From positions 1 through 64,000 of the forward strand of contig NZ_QNUM01000012.1 of NCBI RefSeq assembly GCF_003574655.1: a DNA stretch of 64,000 bases, read 5' to 3'. Numbering within the stretch: position 1 is the first letter of the stretch; each line of letters opens with the position of its first letter. Positions 38,064 through 46,869 of this stretch are shown piece by piece. The notes beneath the pieces were generated by a model, which ran no database searches, had not been told where the DNA came from, and saw nothing but the letters and a program-made list of their open reading frames with translations. The DNA is from Cohaesibacter haloalkalitolerans (GTDB taxonomy: Bacteria > Pseudomonadota > Alphaproteobacteria > Rhizobiales > Cohaesibacteraceae). The position numbers were made by a program, and so were the translations under genes.

Positions 38064-38996
38064 ATGACAGACAAGGCCACCGCAATGCAAAAGAAGAGTC
38101 TTTTGTCAGCCCAACAGCTTGCCGTCGGCTCCGTGCTCATCGCCGTCGTCGTCCTGGCACTGAAATATGCCGCCTATGCGATGACCAACTCCGTCGGCCT
38201 CTATTCGGACGCACTGGAAACGCTGATCAATCTTGCGGCAGCTTTTGCGGTGCTTGTGGCGTTGAGGCTGGGCGAAAAGCCGGCAGACCATAACCACCAG
38301 TTCGGGCATCACAAGGCGGAATATCTTTCTGCCGTTGCCGAGGGTGTTCTGGTCGTGCTGGCCGCGATCACCATTTTCATGGAAGCGCTTGATGTATTCC
38401 AGGCACCCCGCGATCTGTCCGTGCCGATCATCGGTCTGGTGCTCAACGGCCTTGCCGGGGTGATCAACGCGGTGTGGGCCTATGCGCTGGTTCACATCGG
38501 ACGCCAGCTGCGATCCCCTGCCCTTGTGGCAGACGGGCGCCATCTGTTTACCGATGTCGTCACCTCGATCGGCGTTCTGGCAGGCGTTGGCTTGGCCAAG
38601 CTCACCGGGCTCAACTGGCTTGACCCGCTGTTGGCGATGTTCGTCGGGGTATCGATCCTGTGGACGGGCTGGCAACTGATCCGCGGGTCCCTCAGCGGCC
38701 TGATGGACGAAGCCATCGATCAGGAAGAGTTGCAACAGCTGCGCCAGACGATCATGGACAATGCCGATGGTGCCATCGAAGCACACGACATCAGGACACG
38801 CCATGCAGGACGGGTTATTTTCGTCGAGTTCCATCTGGTGGTGCCGAGCAAGATGACGGTCTATGCGGCCCACGCCATCTGCGACCGGATCGAGAATGCC
38901 CTCAAGCAGGAAATGCCGCACGCCGTCGTTACGATCCATGTCGAGCCCGAATATATGGCCAATGAATCCGTTTTCGACGACATCCTGCCGATCTGA
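38064..38996 (+). CDS. cation diffusion facilitator (CDF) metal exporter
   Basis: 310 residues. Six membrane segments are followed by a cytoplasmic metal-binding domain. The divalent-metal site uses ..LYSDALETLINL.. in helix 2 and ..ADGRHLFTDVVTSI.. (HxxxD) in helix 5. The first pair is D-x-x-x-T rather than the DxxxD or HxxxD of some groups. ..HQFGHHKAEYLSAVAEG.. supplies the loop histidines. The C-terminal ..EFHLVVPSKMTVYAAHAICDRIE.. is the usual dimer domain. It ends 12 bases from the convergent hypE gene. Zn, Fe, Mn, Co or Ni could be exported; the closeness to NiFe maturation genes is suggestive only. Confidence 0.85.
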   Translation: MTDKATAMQKKSLLSAQQLAVGSVLIAVVVLALKYAAYAMTNSVGLYSDALETLINLAAAFAVLVALRLGEKPADHNHQFGHHKAEYLSAVAEGVLVVLAAITIFMEALDVFQAPRDLSVPIIGLVLNGLAGVINAVWAYALVHIGRQLRSPALVADGRHLFTDVVTSIGVLAGVGLAKLTGLNWLDPLLAMFVGVSILWTGWQLIRGSLSGLMDEAIDQEELQQLRQTIMDNADGAIEAHDIRTRHAGRVIFVEFHLVVPSKMTVYAAHAICDRIENALKQEMPHAVVTIHVEPEYMANESVFDDILPI

Positions 38997-39008
38997 CGCC
39001 AGAACCCT

Positions 39009-40043
39009 TCAGCAGATACGGGGCAATTGCTCCCCGACCAGCATATCGACAATCCTTCCGCCGCCAAACAGCGTCTGCATGACCACCCGTTTCGGATGTT
39101 CGCTGACGGCGCATCCTATGATCGCGGCCCCCTGCCCGGCTGGCGTGGCCTTCATGGCCGCAAGCGCCGCGTCCGCCTCCTCTTCGGGCACGAACAGTAC
39201 CAGAGTGCCCTCGTTGGCCAGATAAAGCGGATCAAGGCCGAGAATTTCGGAGACGCCGCGCACCTCGGGGTGGATGGGCAGCAACTGTTCCTCGATCTCG
39301 ATCCCGACGCCCGCCTCCTGCGCGATCTCATTAAGGCAGGACGCCAGCCCGCCCCTTGTTGCGTCTCGCGCCGCACGCACGCCGGGCGCGGCAGCGAGCA
39401 CGGCTTCCATCAAACCGTTGAGCGGCTGGCAGTCGCTCTCAATGGAGGCCGACAAGGCCAAATCGCCCCGCGCCGCCAGAATGGCCGCCCCATGGTCGCC
39501 GAGCCGGTGATTGACAATCGCCACGTCTCCCGCCCTGACCGAAGAGGCCAGCAGGGTACGGCCCGGCGGAATGACCCCGACCCCGGCGGTGTTGATGAAC
39601 ACACCATCCCCCTTGCCCTTGTCCACCACCTTGGTGTCGCCAGTCACGATCCTCACCCCGGCTTCCTCTGCGGTGCCAACCATGCTGTCGACAATGCGCA
39701 CGAGGGTGGCCACCTCAAAGCCTTCTTCAAGGATAAAGCCAACCGATAGCCAGAGCGGTCGGGCGCCGCCAACCGCCAGGTCATTGACCGTTCCGCAGAC
39801 CGCGATCCTGCCAATGTCACCGCCGGGGAATTCCAGCGGCGAGACGACGAAACTGTCGGTGGTGAAGGCGAGTTGCGCGCCCGGCTCGGCCAGCGCAGGG
39901 TGGGACAGGCGGGCCTGATCTTCCCGGCTGTCCGGTTTGAAACGGGCGGCGAAAATCTGGTCAATCAGATCGTGCATGGCCTTACCGCCGCCGCCATGGG
40001 CGAGCGATATCCGTCCTTCAAGAAGCTTGTTCAGAGCATTCAT
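39009..40043 (-). CDS. hypE: hydrogenase maturation protein HypE
   Basis: 344 residues. HypE takes the carbamoyl group from HypF on its C-terminal Cys, dehydrates it with ATP to thiocyanate and donates the CN ligand of the NiFe site. The C-terminus is the classic ..LPRIC. The PurM-like ATP fold shows ..ISLAHGGGGKAMHDLI.., ..TTDSFVVSPLEFPGGDIG.. and ..RDATRGGLASCLNEIA... It is the last gene of the hypBFCDE run, overlapping hypD by 4 bases (ATGA). Confidence 0.96.
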   Translation of the reverse strand: MNALNKLLEGRISLAHGGGGKAMHDLIDQIFAARFKPDSREDQARLSHPALAEPGAQLAFTTDSFVVSPLEFPGGDIGRIAVCGTVNDLAVGGARPLWLSVGFILEEGFEVATLVRIVDSMVGTAEEAGVRIVTGDTKVVDKGKGDGVFINTAGVGVIPPGRTLLASSVRAGDVAIVNHRLGDHGAAILAARGDLALSASIESDCQPLNGLMEAVLAAAPGVRAARDATRGGLASCLNEIAQEAGVGIEIEEQLLPIHPEVRGVSEILGLDPLYLANEGTLVLFVPEEEADAALAAMKATPAGQGAAIIGCAVSEHPKRVVMQTLFGGGRIVDMLVGEQLPRIC

Positions 40044-41179
40044 TCCGCCACCTCCGGCCTTACATCGGCATATTGATAATAGGCCGCGCAGGCCCCTTCT
40101 GATGAGACCATCAGCGCGCCCAACGGATGCTCCGGCGTGCAGCCCTTGCCGAATTCAGGGCAGACAAAGGGCTTCATACGCCCGGTCATTACCGCACCAC
40201 AGGCAAAGCTCTCGGTGTCCGGCACATGTGGCTTCGATGATCCATAGCCGACATCGAACTTGCGTTCGGCGTCATAGGCGGCATAGGCCTCGCGGATGCG
40301 CAGACCAGACTTGTCGATCTCGCCAAGGCCACGCCACTCGAAGGTCGGGCGTGGTTCATAAACCTGTTCAATGGCCGCAAGAGATGCCGGGTTGCCCTCC
40401 TCGGGCACGATACGGGCATACTGGTTCTCGATTTCAGCGCGCCCCTCGACCCGTTGCCTGAGCAGCATGAGCACCGACTGCAAAAGGTCGAGCGGTTCAA
40501 ATCCCGCCACCACCAGCGGCTTGCCAAACTCCCGGGCAATGAACTCATAGGGGCGCGTGCCGATGACCATGGAAACATGGCCCGGTCCGATAAAGCCGTC
40601 GAGCTTCATTTCGGGATCCTCGAGCAACAGCCTCAGCGGTGGAGTCACCGTGATGTGATTGCAGAAGAGCGAGAAATTGCCGATACCCTCCGAAGCAGCC
40701 TGCAGGATCGTCAGCGCCGTGGACGGTGTCGTCGTCTCGAAACCGAGACCGAAGAAGACCACCTCACGGTCGGGATTGCAGCGCGCCAGTTCAAGCGCAT
40801 CAAGGGGCGAATAGACCATGCGCACATCAGCCCCTTCCGACTTGGAGTCGAGCAGCGATTTCCTCCGCCCGGGAACCCGCATGGCATCGCCGAATGTGGT
40901 GAAAATCACCTCAGGCCGCATGGCGATCTCGACACATTCATCCACCCGCCTCATGGGTAGAACACAAACCGGACAGCCCGGCCCATGAATGAATTCCAGA
41001 CCCGGCGGGGTAAGACGATCCAGTCCGTAACGGAAGATCGCGTGGGTGTGCCCGCCGCAGATTTCCATCAGACGGACCGGGTTGTCTTTCGTTGCGCCGA
41101 TCTGGTCGACAGTATGGCTGATGGCCGCTAGCAGTTGCCTTGCCGCCACCGGGTCGCGGAATTCCGTCACATATTTCAT
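40040..41179 (-). CDS. hypD: hydrogenase maturation protein HypD
   Basis: 379 residues. HypD is a [4Fe-4S] scaffold that, with HypC, assembles Fe(CN)2CO. The conserved motifs are all there: ..MEICGGHTHAIFRYG.., ..HGPGCPVCVLP.., ..CNHITVTPPLR.. and the Fe-S cluster cysteines in ..FACGAVMTGRMKPFVCPEFG.. and ..KGCTPEHPLGALMVSSEGACAAYYQY... It overlaps both neighbours by ATGA, so HypC, D and E are translationally coupled. Confidence 0.96.
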   Translation of the reverse strand: MKYVTEFRDPVAARQLLAAISHTVDQIGATKDNPVRLMEICGGHTHAIFRYGLDRLTPPGLEFIHGPGCPVCVLPMRRVDECVEIAMRPEVIFTTFGDAMRVPGRRKSLLDSKSEGADVRMVYSPLDALELARCNPDREVVFFGLGFETTTPSTALTILQAASEGIGNFSLFCNHITVTPPLRLLLEDPEMKLDGFIGPGHVSMVIGTRPYEFIAREFGKPLVVAGFEPLDLLQSVLMLLRQRVEGRAEIENQYARIVPEEGNPASLAAIEQVYEPRPTFEWRGLGEIDKSGLRIREAYAAYDAERKFDVGYGSSKPHVPDTESFACGAVMTGRMKPFVCPEFGKGCTPEHPLGALMVSSEGACAAYYQYADVRPEVAE

Positions 41180-41493
41180 TGCACGGGCCCTTGTCCGGTT
41201 TCCGCCCCGGTGCGCATCATGGCCTCGGTTCTGGTGATGGTTTCTAGCTCGCCGGAGACCTCGTCAAGTTCATGCAAGGCCTTGAGGGTCAGGGCGGCCT
41301 CGGCCTCGTCAATCAGGCTCATGGCGAAGCCCACATGGATAAGCGCCCATCGGCCAATCAGGTCGTCAAGCGACCTGTTGGTCGTGACACAGGCGACATT
41401 GACCACGCGCCGAACCCCGGAAATATCAACCGTTGCCAATTTGCGTTCAGAATCCGTGATTTCAACGATCTGTCCAGGAATACCCAAGCACAT
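41176..41493 (-). CDS. hypC: hydrogenase assembly chaperone HypC
   Basis: 105 residues. The ATG at 41493 has AAGGA 6 bases upstream and gives the essential N-terminal Met-Cys (MCLGIPGQIVEI), whose Cys2 binds the iron precursor and the large-subunit apo-site. ..GDWALIHVGFAMS-type.. is represented by ..GRWALIHVGFAMSLID... The C-terminal ~30 residues are a longer, polar tail than in many HypC. It overlaps hypD by 4 bases. Confidence 0.93.
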   Translation of the reverse strand: MCLGIPGQIVEITDSERKLATVDISGVRRVVNVACVTTNRSLDDLIGRWALIHVGFAMSLIDEAEAALTLKALHELDEVSGELETITRTEAMMRTGAETGQGPVQ

Positions 41494-41554
41494 GTCGCTT
41501 CCTTTCTTCGCTACAAACCAGCCTCGCCACATCGGGCTGGGCCGGGGTCGTTCT

Positions 41555-43876
41555 TTATCCGTTTGCCCGCTGTCGACTGCGCGCCATGGCGATGGCCGCC
41601 TGCCCCAGCGACAGCCCCCCGTCATTGCACGGAACTTTGGAGTGGCTGAGAACAACAAGCCCAGCCGCCTCCAGCCGCTGGTGCAACAGGGTGAACAGGG
41701 TCACATTCTGAAAACAGCCACCGGACAGGGCGACGGTGTTGATTGCCTGCCGGTGCGCCAGTATCAGCGTCAGCTCTTCGAGCGCATCGACAAGCCCGAG
41801 ATGGAACCGTGCCGACAGCACCCCGGGGGCTGATCCGTTCAACCGATCCACAAGCAAGGCTTCCAGTGCCGGTGCGGGATCGAGCTGCAGCGGGTCTCCG
41901 GCGCGGATGACAAACGGATAGGCTGAACTCTCCTCGTCGCAAAGCGCCCCGCGTTCGATTGCTGCCTCGAACCGCATGGCTGCCTCGCCCTCATAGCTCT
42001 GGCGCTCCCATGCGAAACCGCAAAGAGCGGCCGCCGCATCAAACAGGCGACCGCAAGACGAGCTCAACGGCGCGTTCATGCCGCTTCGCATCATGGCATC
42101 CAGTGTTGCCAGTGGCTGGGCCTTGAAACGCGCCACCAGATCGGACGCAGCATGGCGGGCACAAAACTGTTGCCACCCCATGGCAGCAACAATCTGCGCA
42201 TAGGCATTGCGCCATGGCTCACGCACGGCGGCAGCTCCGCCGGGCAAGGGCACTGGCTTCAGGCAGGCCAGACGGCGATAGCCCAGATAGTCAGCCAGCA
42301 GAAACTCGCCGCCCCAGATGGTGCCGTCATCGCCCAAACCCAGCCCATCAAGGGCAATGCCCAGAACAGGGCCATCCGACAGTTTCACCCCATTCTCGGT
42401 CATGCAGGCGGCGATATGAGCATGATGATGCTGAACCTCCTCCACCGGGCGTCCCTTGGCTATTTCGTAGCCAAACCGGGTGGACAGGTAATCGGGATGG
42501 GCATCGACAACGATCCGCTCTGCCTGATGGCTGAACAGCGATTGGAACAGGGTCAGATTGTGCCTCTGCTCTTCATTGGTAGCGGCGTCTTCCAGATCGC
42601 CCATATGCTGGCTAAGGATTGCCTGTCCTTTGCGGGTGAGGCAGAAGGTGTTCTTGAGCTCTGAGCCCATGGCCAGCATGGCTGGCTCCTCAGGGAAGTC
42701 ATCCGGCAAGGTAATCGCCTGTGGTGCATAGCCCCGCGCCCTGCGCAGCAGGCGCGTCCGGCCCAGTTCCACCACAGCAACGCTGTCATCGATGCGGTTG
42801 GCGATATCCCGGTCGTGCATCAGGGTAAAATCGGCGATCTCGGAAAGCCTGTCGCGGATTTCCTCATTGGTTGTGCATTGAGGCTGGCCGGAAAGATTGC
42901 CCGAGGTCATGATAAGCGGCCGGTCCAGATGCTCGAACATCAGATGATGCAGTGGCGTGTGGGGCAACATGAAACCGAGACGCGAGAGCCCAGGGGCCAC
43001 CGCATCCGGCAGCCTCTCTCCCGCTCCATAGAGCAGCACGATGGGAGCCGCCGGGCTGGTGAGCAGCGCCTCCTCCGCCGTGGAGAGGGATGCATAGCGC
43101 CGGATGACTTCCAGATCCCGCGCCATCATGGCAAAGGCCTTGGCCTTGCGCCGCTTGCGGGCACGCAATGCGGCCACCGTTTGCGCGTTGGTCGCATCAC
43201 AGGCCAGATGGACGCCGCCAAGCCCCCGGATGGCCACGATGTGGCCGTCAAGGATCAACTCGGCCAGTGTTTTCGGACAATCCGCGCTTTCCAAACAAGC
43301 GCCGGTTTGCAAGTCTTCAAGCCACACCCGAGGGCCGCAGTCCGGGCAGGCAACCGGCTGCGCGTGAAACCGGCGATCAGCGGGATTGGCAAATTCATCA
43401 GCGCACTCAGCACACATAACAAAGGGGGCCATAGTGGTTCTGGCCCGGTCGTAGGGGCCTGATTGCACGATGGTAAAGCGCGGTCCGCAGTTGGTGCAGT
43501 TGTTGAAAGGATAACGATAGCGGCGATCCGCCGGATCCCTGATTTCTCGGAGGCAATCGGGACAGGTCGCCACATCTGGCGTGACGGCAAGTTGGGCGAG
43601 GCCTCCCGCCTTGCTGGTCACGATTTCAAACGTCCGGGGCGCGGCACCCGAAAGAGTGGTCCGGACGACGCTGTCGATCCTTGCCAACCCGGGCAGATTG
43701 TCTCTGAGGATGGCTTCAAAGCGTTCGGCCATTTCCCCCCACAGCCGGACCTCGACCCCCTCGCTGGTGTTTTTCACATCCCCCGTCAAGCCGCACTCAC
43801 GCGCAAGCCGCCAGACGGTGGGGCGAAACCCCACGCCCTGCACCTGGCCGCGAATGATGAGCGATACTGCCGACAT
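41555..43876 (-). CDS. hypF: carbamoyltransferase HypF
   Basis: 773 residues, full length. Domains in order: acylphosphatase (..IIRGQVQGVGFRPTVWRLA.., 1-90); two zinc-finger units (..CPDCLREI..CTNCGPRF.. and ..CAECADEF..CPDCGPR.., 105-190); a YrdC-like ATP/carbamoyl-phosphate domain (..GGVHLACDATN.., ..MTSGNLSGQP.., 200-380); and a Kae1-like transferase domain (..VQHHHAHIAACM.., ..LSGGCFQN.., 390-773). It supplies the carbamoyl group that becomes cyanide on HypE. It lies between hypB (82 bases) and hypC (61 bases) on one strand. Confidence 0.95.
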   Translation of the reverse strand: MSAVSLIIRGQVQGVGFRPTVWRLARECGLTGDVKNTSEGVEVRLWGEMAERFEAILRDNLPGLARIDSVVRTTLSGAAPRTFEIVTSKAGGLAQLAVTPDVATCPDCLREIRDPADRRYRYPFNNCTNCGPRFTIVQSGPYDRARTTMAPFVMCAECADEFANPADRRFHAQPVACPDCGPRVWLEDLQTGACLESADCPKTLAELILDGHIVAIRGLGGVHLACDATNAQTVAALRARKRRKAKAFAMMARDLEVIRRYASLSTAEEALLTSPAAPIVLLYGAGERLPDAVAPGLSRLGFMLPHTPLHHLMFEHLDRPLIMTSGNLSGQPQCTTNEEIRDRLSEIADFTLMHDRDIANRIDDSVAVVELGRTRLLRRARGYAPQAITLPDDFPEEPAMLAMGSELKNTFCLTRKGQAILSQHMGDLEDAATNEEQRHNLTLFQSLFSHQAERIVVDAHPDYLSTRFGYEIAKGRPVEEVQHHHAHIAACMTENGVKLSDGPVLGIALDGLGLGDDGTIWGGEFLLADYLGYRRLACLKPVPLPGGAAAVREPWRNAYAQIVAAMGWQQFCARHAASDLVARFKAQPLATLDAMMRSGMNAPLSSSCGRLFDAAAALCGFAWERQSYEGEAAMRFEAAIERGALCDEESSAYPFVIRAGDPLQLDPAPALEALLVDRLNGSAPGVLSARFHLGLVDALEELTLILAHRQAINTVALSGGCFQNVTLFTLLHQRLEAAGLVVLSHSKVPCNDGGLSLGQAAIAMARSRQRANG

Positions 43877-43958
43877 GGCGAATGTGTCTCCCTGACCTCT
43901 GCCGTGCGCCCCCTTGACGGTAGCCCGGCGTCCTCCTCACAAACCGGTTAAAGACCGA

Positions 43959-44834
43959 CTAGGCGGCGGCAAGCTCCCGTTTCAGTGTTGCCAGATAGTC
44001 GAGCCACTCGGCCATCCCCTCACCGCTACGCGCCGACAGCATGAAGATGCGAGCGTGCGGGTTGACCTTCAGGATATTGGTGGTCATCCGGTCCGGATCG
44101 AAATCGACATAAGGGGCCAGATCGATCTTGTTGACGATCACCACCTCGGAAGCGCGGAACATGTAGGGATATTTCAGCGGCTTGTCGTCGCCTTCGGTCG
44201 TCGAGACGATTGCGATTTTCATGCGCTCCCCAAGATCGAACATCGCCGGGCAAACCAGATTGCCGACATTCTCGATCATTACGATGGACCCGGGTGCAGG
44301 GTTCAGCTTTTGGGTCGCCGCGGCGATCATGTCGGCTTCCAGATGGCAGCCCGCGCCGGTGTTGATCTGCAGCGCATTGGCACCGGCAGCACGGATCCGG
44401 TCGGCATCATTGGTGGTCATCTGGTCGCCTTCGATCACCGTCAGCTCCACGGAGGGCGACAGGGCCTCGATGGTTTTTTCCAGCAGGGTTGTCTTGCCCG
44501 CCCCCGGAGAGCTCACCAGATTGAGCGCCAGCACGCCACGCCCCTCGAACCAGCCGCGATTGCGCTGCGCCAGACGATCGTTTTCGGCCAGAACAGCCTG
44601 CTCGACAGATATGATCCGGCCGCCATGATCATGATCATGATCGTGGTTATGGTCGTGGTGATGATCGTCGTGGCTATGGTCATGAGCATGATGCGCGTGA
44701 TCATGGTGATGATGGTCATGACCATGATGATGGTGATGCTCATGGCCCGCTCGGAGCAAGGAAGTCTCCCCGGTTGCCGGATCGATTATTGAAACAGCGG
44801 TGTCGGGATCGGAACAGCCACAGGTGCCGCACAT
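43959..44834 (-). CDS. hypB: hydrogenase nickel incorporation GTPase HypB, His-rich form
   Basis: 291 residues from the ATG at 44834, 8 bases past AAAGG; an ATG 6 bases earlier has poor spacing. It opens with the high-affinity Ni site MCGTCGCSD. Residues ~31-70 are a very His/Asp-rich stretch (over 25 His) able to store nickel. The GTPase core follows: P-loop ..LVSSPGAGKTTLLEKT.., metal-site ..GAGCHLEADMI.., ..IENVGNLVCPAMFDLGE.. and base motif ..VNKIDL... It heads the hyp run 189 bases after the AcoR/CRP hybrid regulator. hypA, its usual partner, is not in the window. Confidence 0.95.
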   Translation of the reverse strand: MCGTCGCSDPDTAVSIIDPATGETSLLRAGHEHHHHHGHDHHHHDHAHHAHDHSHDDHHHDHNHDHDHDHGGRIISVEQAVLAENDRLAQRNRGWFEGRGVLALNLVSSPGAGKTTLLEKTIEALSPSVELTVIEGDQMTTNDADRIRAAGANALQINTGAGCHLEADMIAAATQKLNPAPGSIVMIENVGNLVCPAMFDLGERMKIAIVSTTEGDDKPLKYPYMFRASEVVIVNKIDLAPYVDFDPDRMTTNILKVNPHARIFMLSARSGEGMAEWLDYLATLKRELAAA

Positions 44835-44982
44835 TGTCATATCCTTTCGAAAGCTGAACGATTGCCGCATGTTAGAGGAGATGCGGAACCGGTTCGTTCA
44901 TGTCGCTTGTCATGTCTTTGGACATCAGCCGCCAGTGCCGGCTGAAATCGCAGCAGGGTTTCAGGTCTTGCAGTGTTGCCGG

Positions 44983-45013
44983 AAGCCTTTTCGAGACAGG
45001 GTCGAAAAGGCTT
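44983..45013. repeat. perfect 12-bp hairpin between the regulator and hypB
   Basis: AAGCCTTTTCGA / TCGAAAAGGCTT with a 7-base loop, 10 bases past the regulator stop. There is no T-run on the minus strand, so partial termination or mRNA processing before hypB is more likely than a full stop. Confidence 0.6.
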
Positions 45014-45023
45014 GAGCGGAGGT

Positions 45024-46730
45024 CTATTTCTTGTCCAGAAGCGCCTTGAGCTTGCCGAGATCGCGCACCAGAAACTCCTTGGAACCCAGTCTCTCGACAT
45101 AGCCGTCGCGGATCAGACCGGCGATGGCTGTCGAGACCGTTTGACGGGTAACGCCGAGCCGCATCGCGATTTCCTCTCCGTTCGACTGCATCTGGACAGA
45201 CATCCCGCGCGCTGTCGGACGTCCCGATTTCTCGACGCGATCCACCACCATGCGCACCAGCCGGAACTTGACGCTGTGAAAGACCATGTCCTCGATCAAC
45301 TCTATGGATTTTCTGAGTAGATGCTCGACAACGGGTATGACCGACAGGGCAAATTCCGTACTCATCCCCAAAGCGGTCTCGAACTCCTTGTGGCGCAGGA
45401 TATAGACCTCGCCTTCAGACCGCATTTCCATCTGCAGATGATCGCGCAGGATCATGGCATCACCCGGCCCGAGGGAAAACAGAGTGAGCTCCTTGCCTTC
45501 AAAGGAGGTAAAGCACCGCACCTCGCCCTTGACGACGATCAGAACAGCTTCGCCGCTGTCGTCCCGCTCGTCCGAAGCCGCCAGCATGGCACCTGTCGCG
45601 GGTTTGCGCCGCGAGATTGGCCCAACGATCCGATCCTTCTGCAAATCATCAAGGATTTCATGAGGTTGCCGCGGAACATCTGTAACCTTTCTGTGCTGCC
45701 TTAGCGGTTCATGGCTGGCCGATTGTCGGCGACGCTCCGGCTTGGCCTGCACCATGCGGGCAAAGAAGGTCTGGCCGTTGAGGGTCTGCACGATGCATTC
45801 GTCAGAGGAAGCCGTCCGGTTGACACTGCCATGCTGCACCGAGAACAGATCATTGAAGCGTAGCCCGCCGATTGCACTCCATGGCAATCCGAGCAGGGTC
45901 ATCGCGATTCGGTTGGCTCCGACCAAACGGTCACCATCGAAGGCCAGCACACCCTCATGCGGGCTACCCAGAAGACTGGGATTGCTATGGATGACCATCC
46001 GCTCCCAGCTGTCGCTGTTGTAATGGAAGATGTTGCGCTCGATATGCGTGACGGCGCGCCCGAGCAGCGCCAGCAGATGATCATGTGGAATATTGGCCGG
46101 GGTACTGAGATCAAGGGTGCCCAGAATGCTGCCTTGCGGGTTGAGAATGGGGATCGCGGAACAGCTCAGCACGCCATTGGGGTCAAGAAAATGCTCGGTG
46201 CCGCAAATGGACAACGGACTGCTTTCCTGAAGGGCCGTGCCGATGGCATTGGTCCCCATCAGCCGTTCATTCCAAGAGGCCCCCGGCATCAGAGCCAGTC
46301 GATTGGCTGCCTGCATGAAGGTGTCGTTGCCGACCCGCATCAGAATCTGCCCCTCCGGATCCGTCAGGATCACCACTCCTTCAGACTGGCCGATGTCGCG
46401 CCGCAAGGCCTCCACTTCCCCCCAGGATGCCTGCACGAGAGACTCGTTGCGCTCGATCAGTGCACTCAGCTCGGCCCGGGTCGGAATTTCAACCTTGGCG
46501 GGAGCGTCCATGGCCACGCCATAGTCGGCACTTCGTCGCCAGGACTGGAGAATTGTCACAGGGATGTTGCCTTCGACATTGCCCGTATCCAGAAAGAACC
46601 GTCGCGCACGCGCCATCGCGACATCATAGGATCCCGCAATCGAGTTCATCTGAGCCAAGTTGAATTTTTGCATGGGCGAGGACGCACGATGGTCATCCCC
46701 GTCCGAGTCATCATTCCCGGTAGTCATCAT
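45024..46730 (-). CDS. hybrid regulator: AcoR-type GAF/PAS sensor fused to CRP/FNR-type effector and HTH
   Basis: 568 residues. Residues ~25-230 match the N-terminal sensor of AcoR-type activators (..ILQSWRRSADYGVAMDAP.., ..NERLMGTNAIGTALQE.., ..CSAIPILNPQGSILGTLDLS..), normally followed by a sigma-54 AAA+ domain. Here a PAS-like part (~250-330) and a linker follow instead. A CRP-type cyclic-nucleotide-like barrel (~375-455, ..GEVRCFTSFEGKELTLFSLGPGDAM..) comes next, then a winged HTH (..GEEIAMRLGVTRQTVSTAIAGLIRDG..). No Walker motifs exist, so it should act with sigma-70. It lies between the aldehyde oxidoreductase/hydrogenase operon and hypB and is the likely switch for both. Confidence 0.8.
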   Translation of the reverse strand: MMTTGNDDSDGDDHRASSPMQKFNLAQMNSIAGSYDVAMARARRFFLDTGNVEGNIPVTILQSWRRSADYGVAMDAPAKVEIPTRAELSALIERNESLVQASWGEVEALRRDIGQSEGVVILTDPEGQILMRVGNDTFMQAANRLALMPGASWNERLMGTNAIGTALQESSPLSICGTEHFLDPNGVLSCSAIPILNPQGSILGTLDLSTPANIPHDHLLALLGRAVTHIERNIFHYNSDSWERMVIHSNPSLLGSPHEGVLAFDGDRLVGANRIAMTLLGLPWSAIGGLRFNDLFSVQHGSVNRTASSDECIVQTLNGQTFFARMVQAKPERRRQSASHEPLRQHRKVTDVPRQPHEILDDLQKDRIVGPISRRKPATGAMLAASDERDDSGEAVLIVVKGEVRCFTSFEGKELTLFSLGPGDAMILRDHLQMEMRSEGEVYILRHKEFETALGMSTEFALSVIPVVEHLLRKSIELIEDMVFHSVKFRLVRMVVDRVEKSGRPTARGMSVQMQSNGEEIAMRLGVTRQTVSTAIAGLIRDGYVERLGSKEFLVRDLGKLKALLDKK

Positions 46731-46752
46731 TGAACAAATTCTATACCTCCAG

Positions 46753-46773
46753 CAGAACCCTCCTCAGGTTCTG
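46753..46773. promoter_or_regulatory. inverted repeat upstream of the hybrid regulator
   Basis: CAGAACC-N7-GGTTCTG, a perfect 7-7-7 repeat located 23-43 bases ahead of the regulator start. It fits a dimeric CRP-type binding site for autoregulation; inference from symmetry and position. Confidence 0.4.
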
Positions 46774-46869
46774 TCCTCCCGTTGAAGTAAATTGTCGCTC
46801 AGTCACGCAGGGGTGCTTTGATGTAAAACAATTGTTGGCACCCGGTGGCCTGATTAAGCCGGTTTCGCT

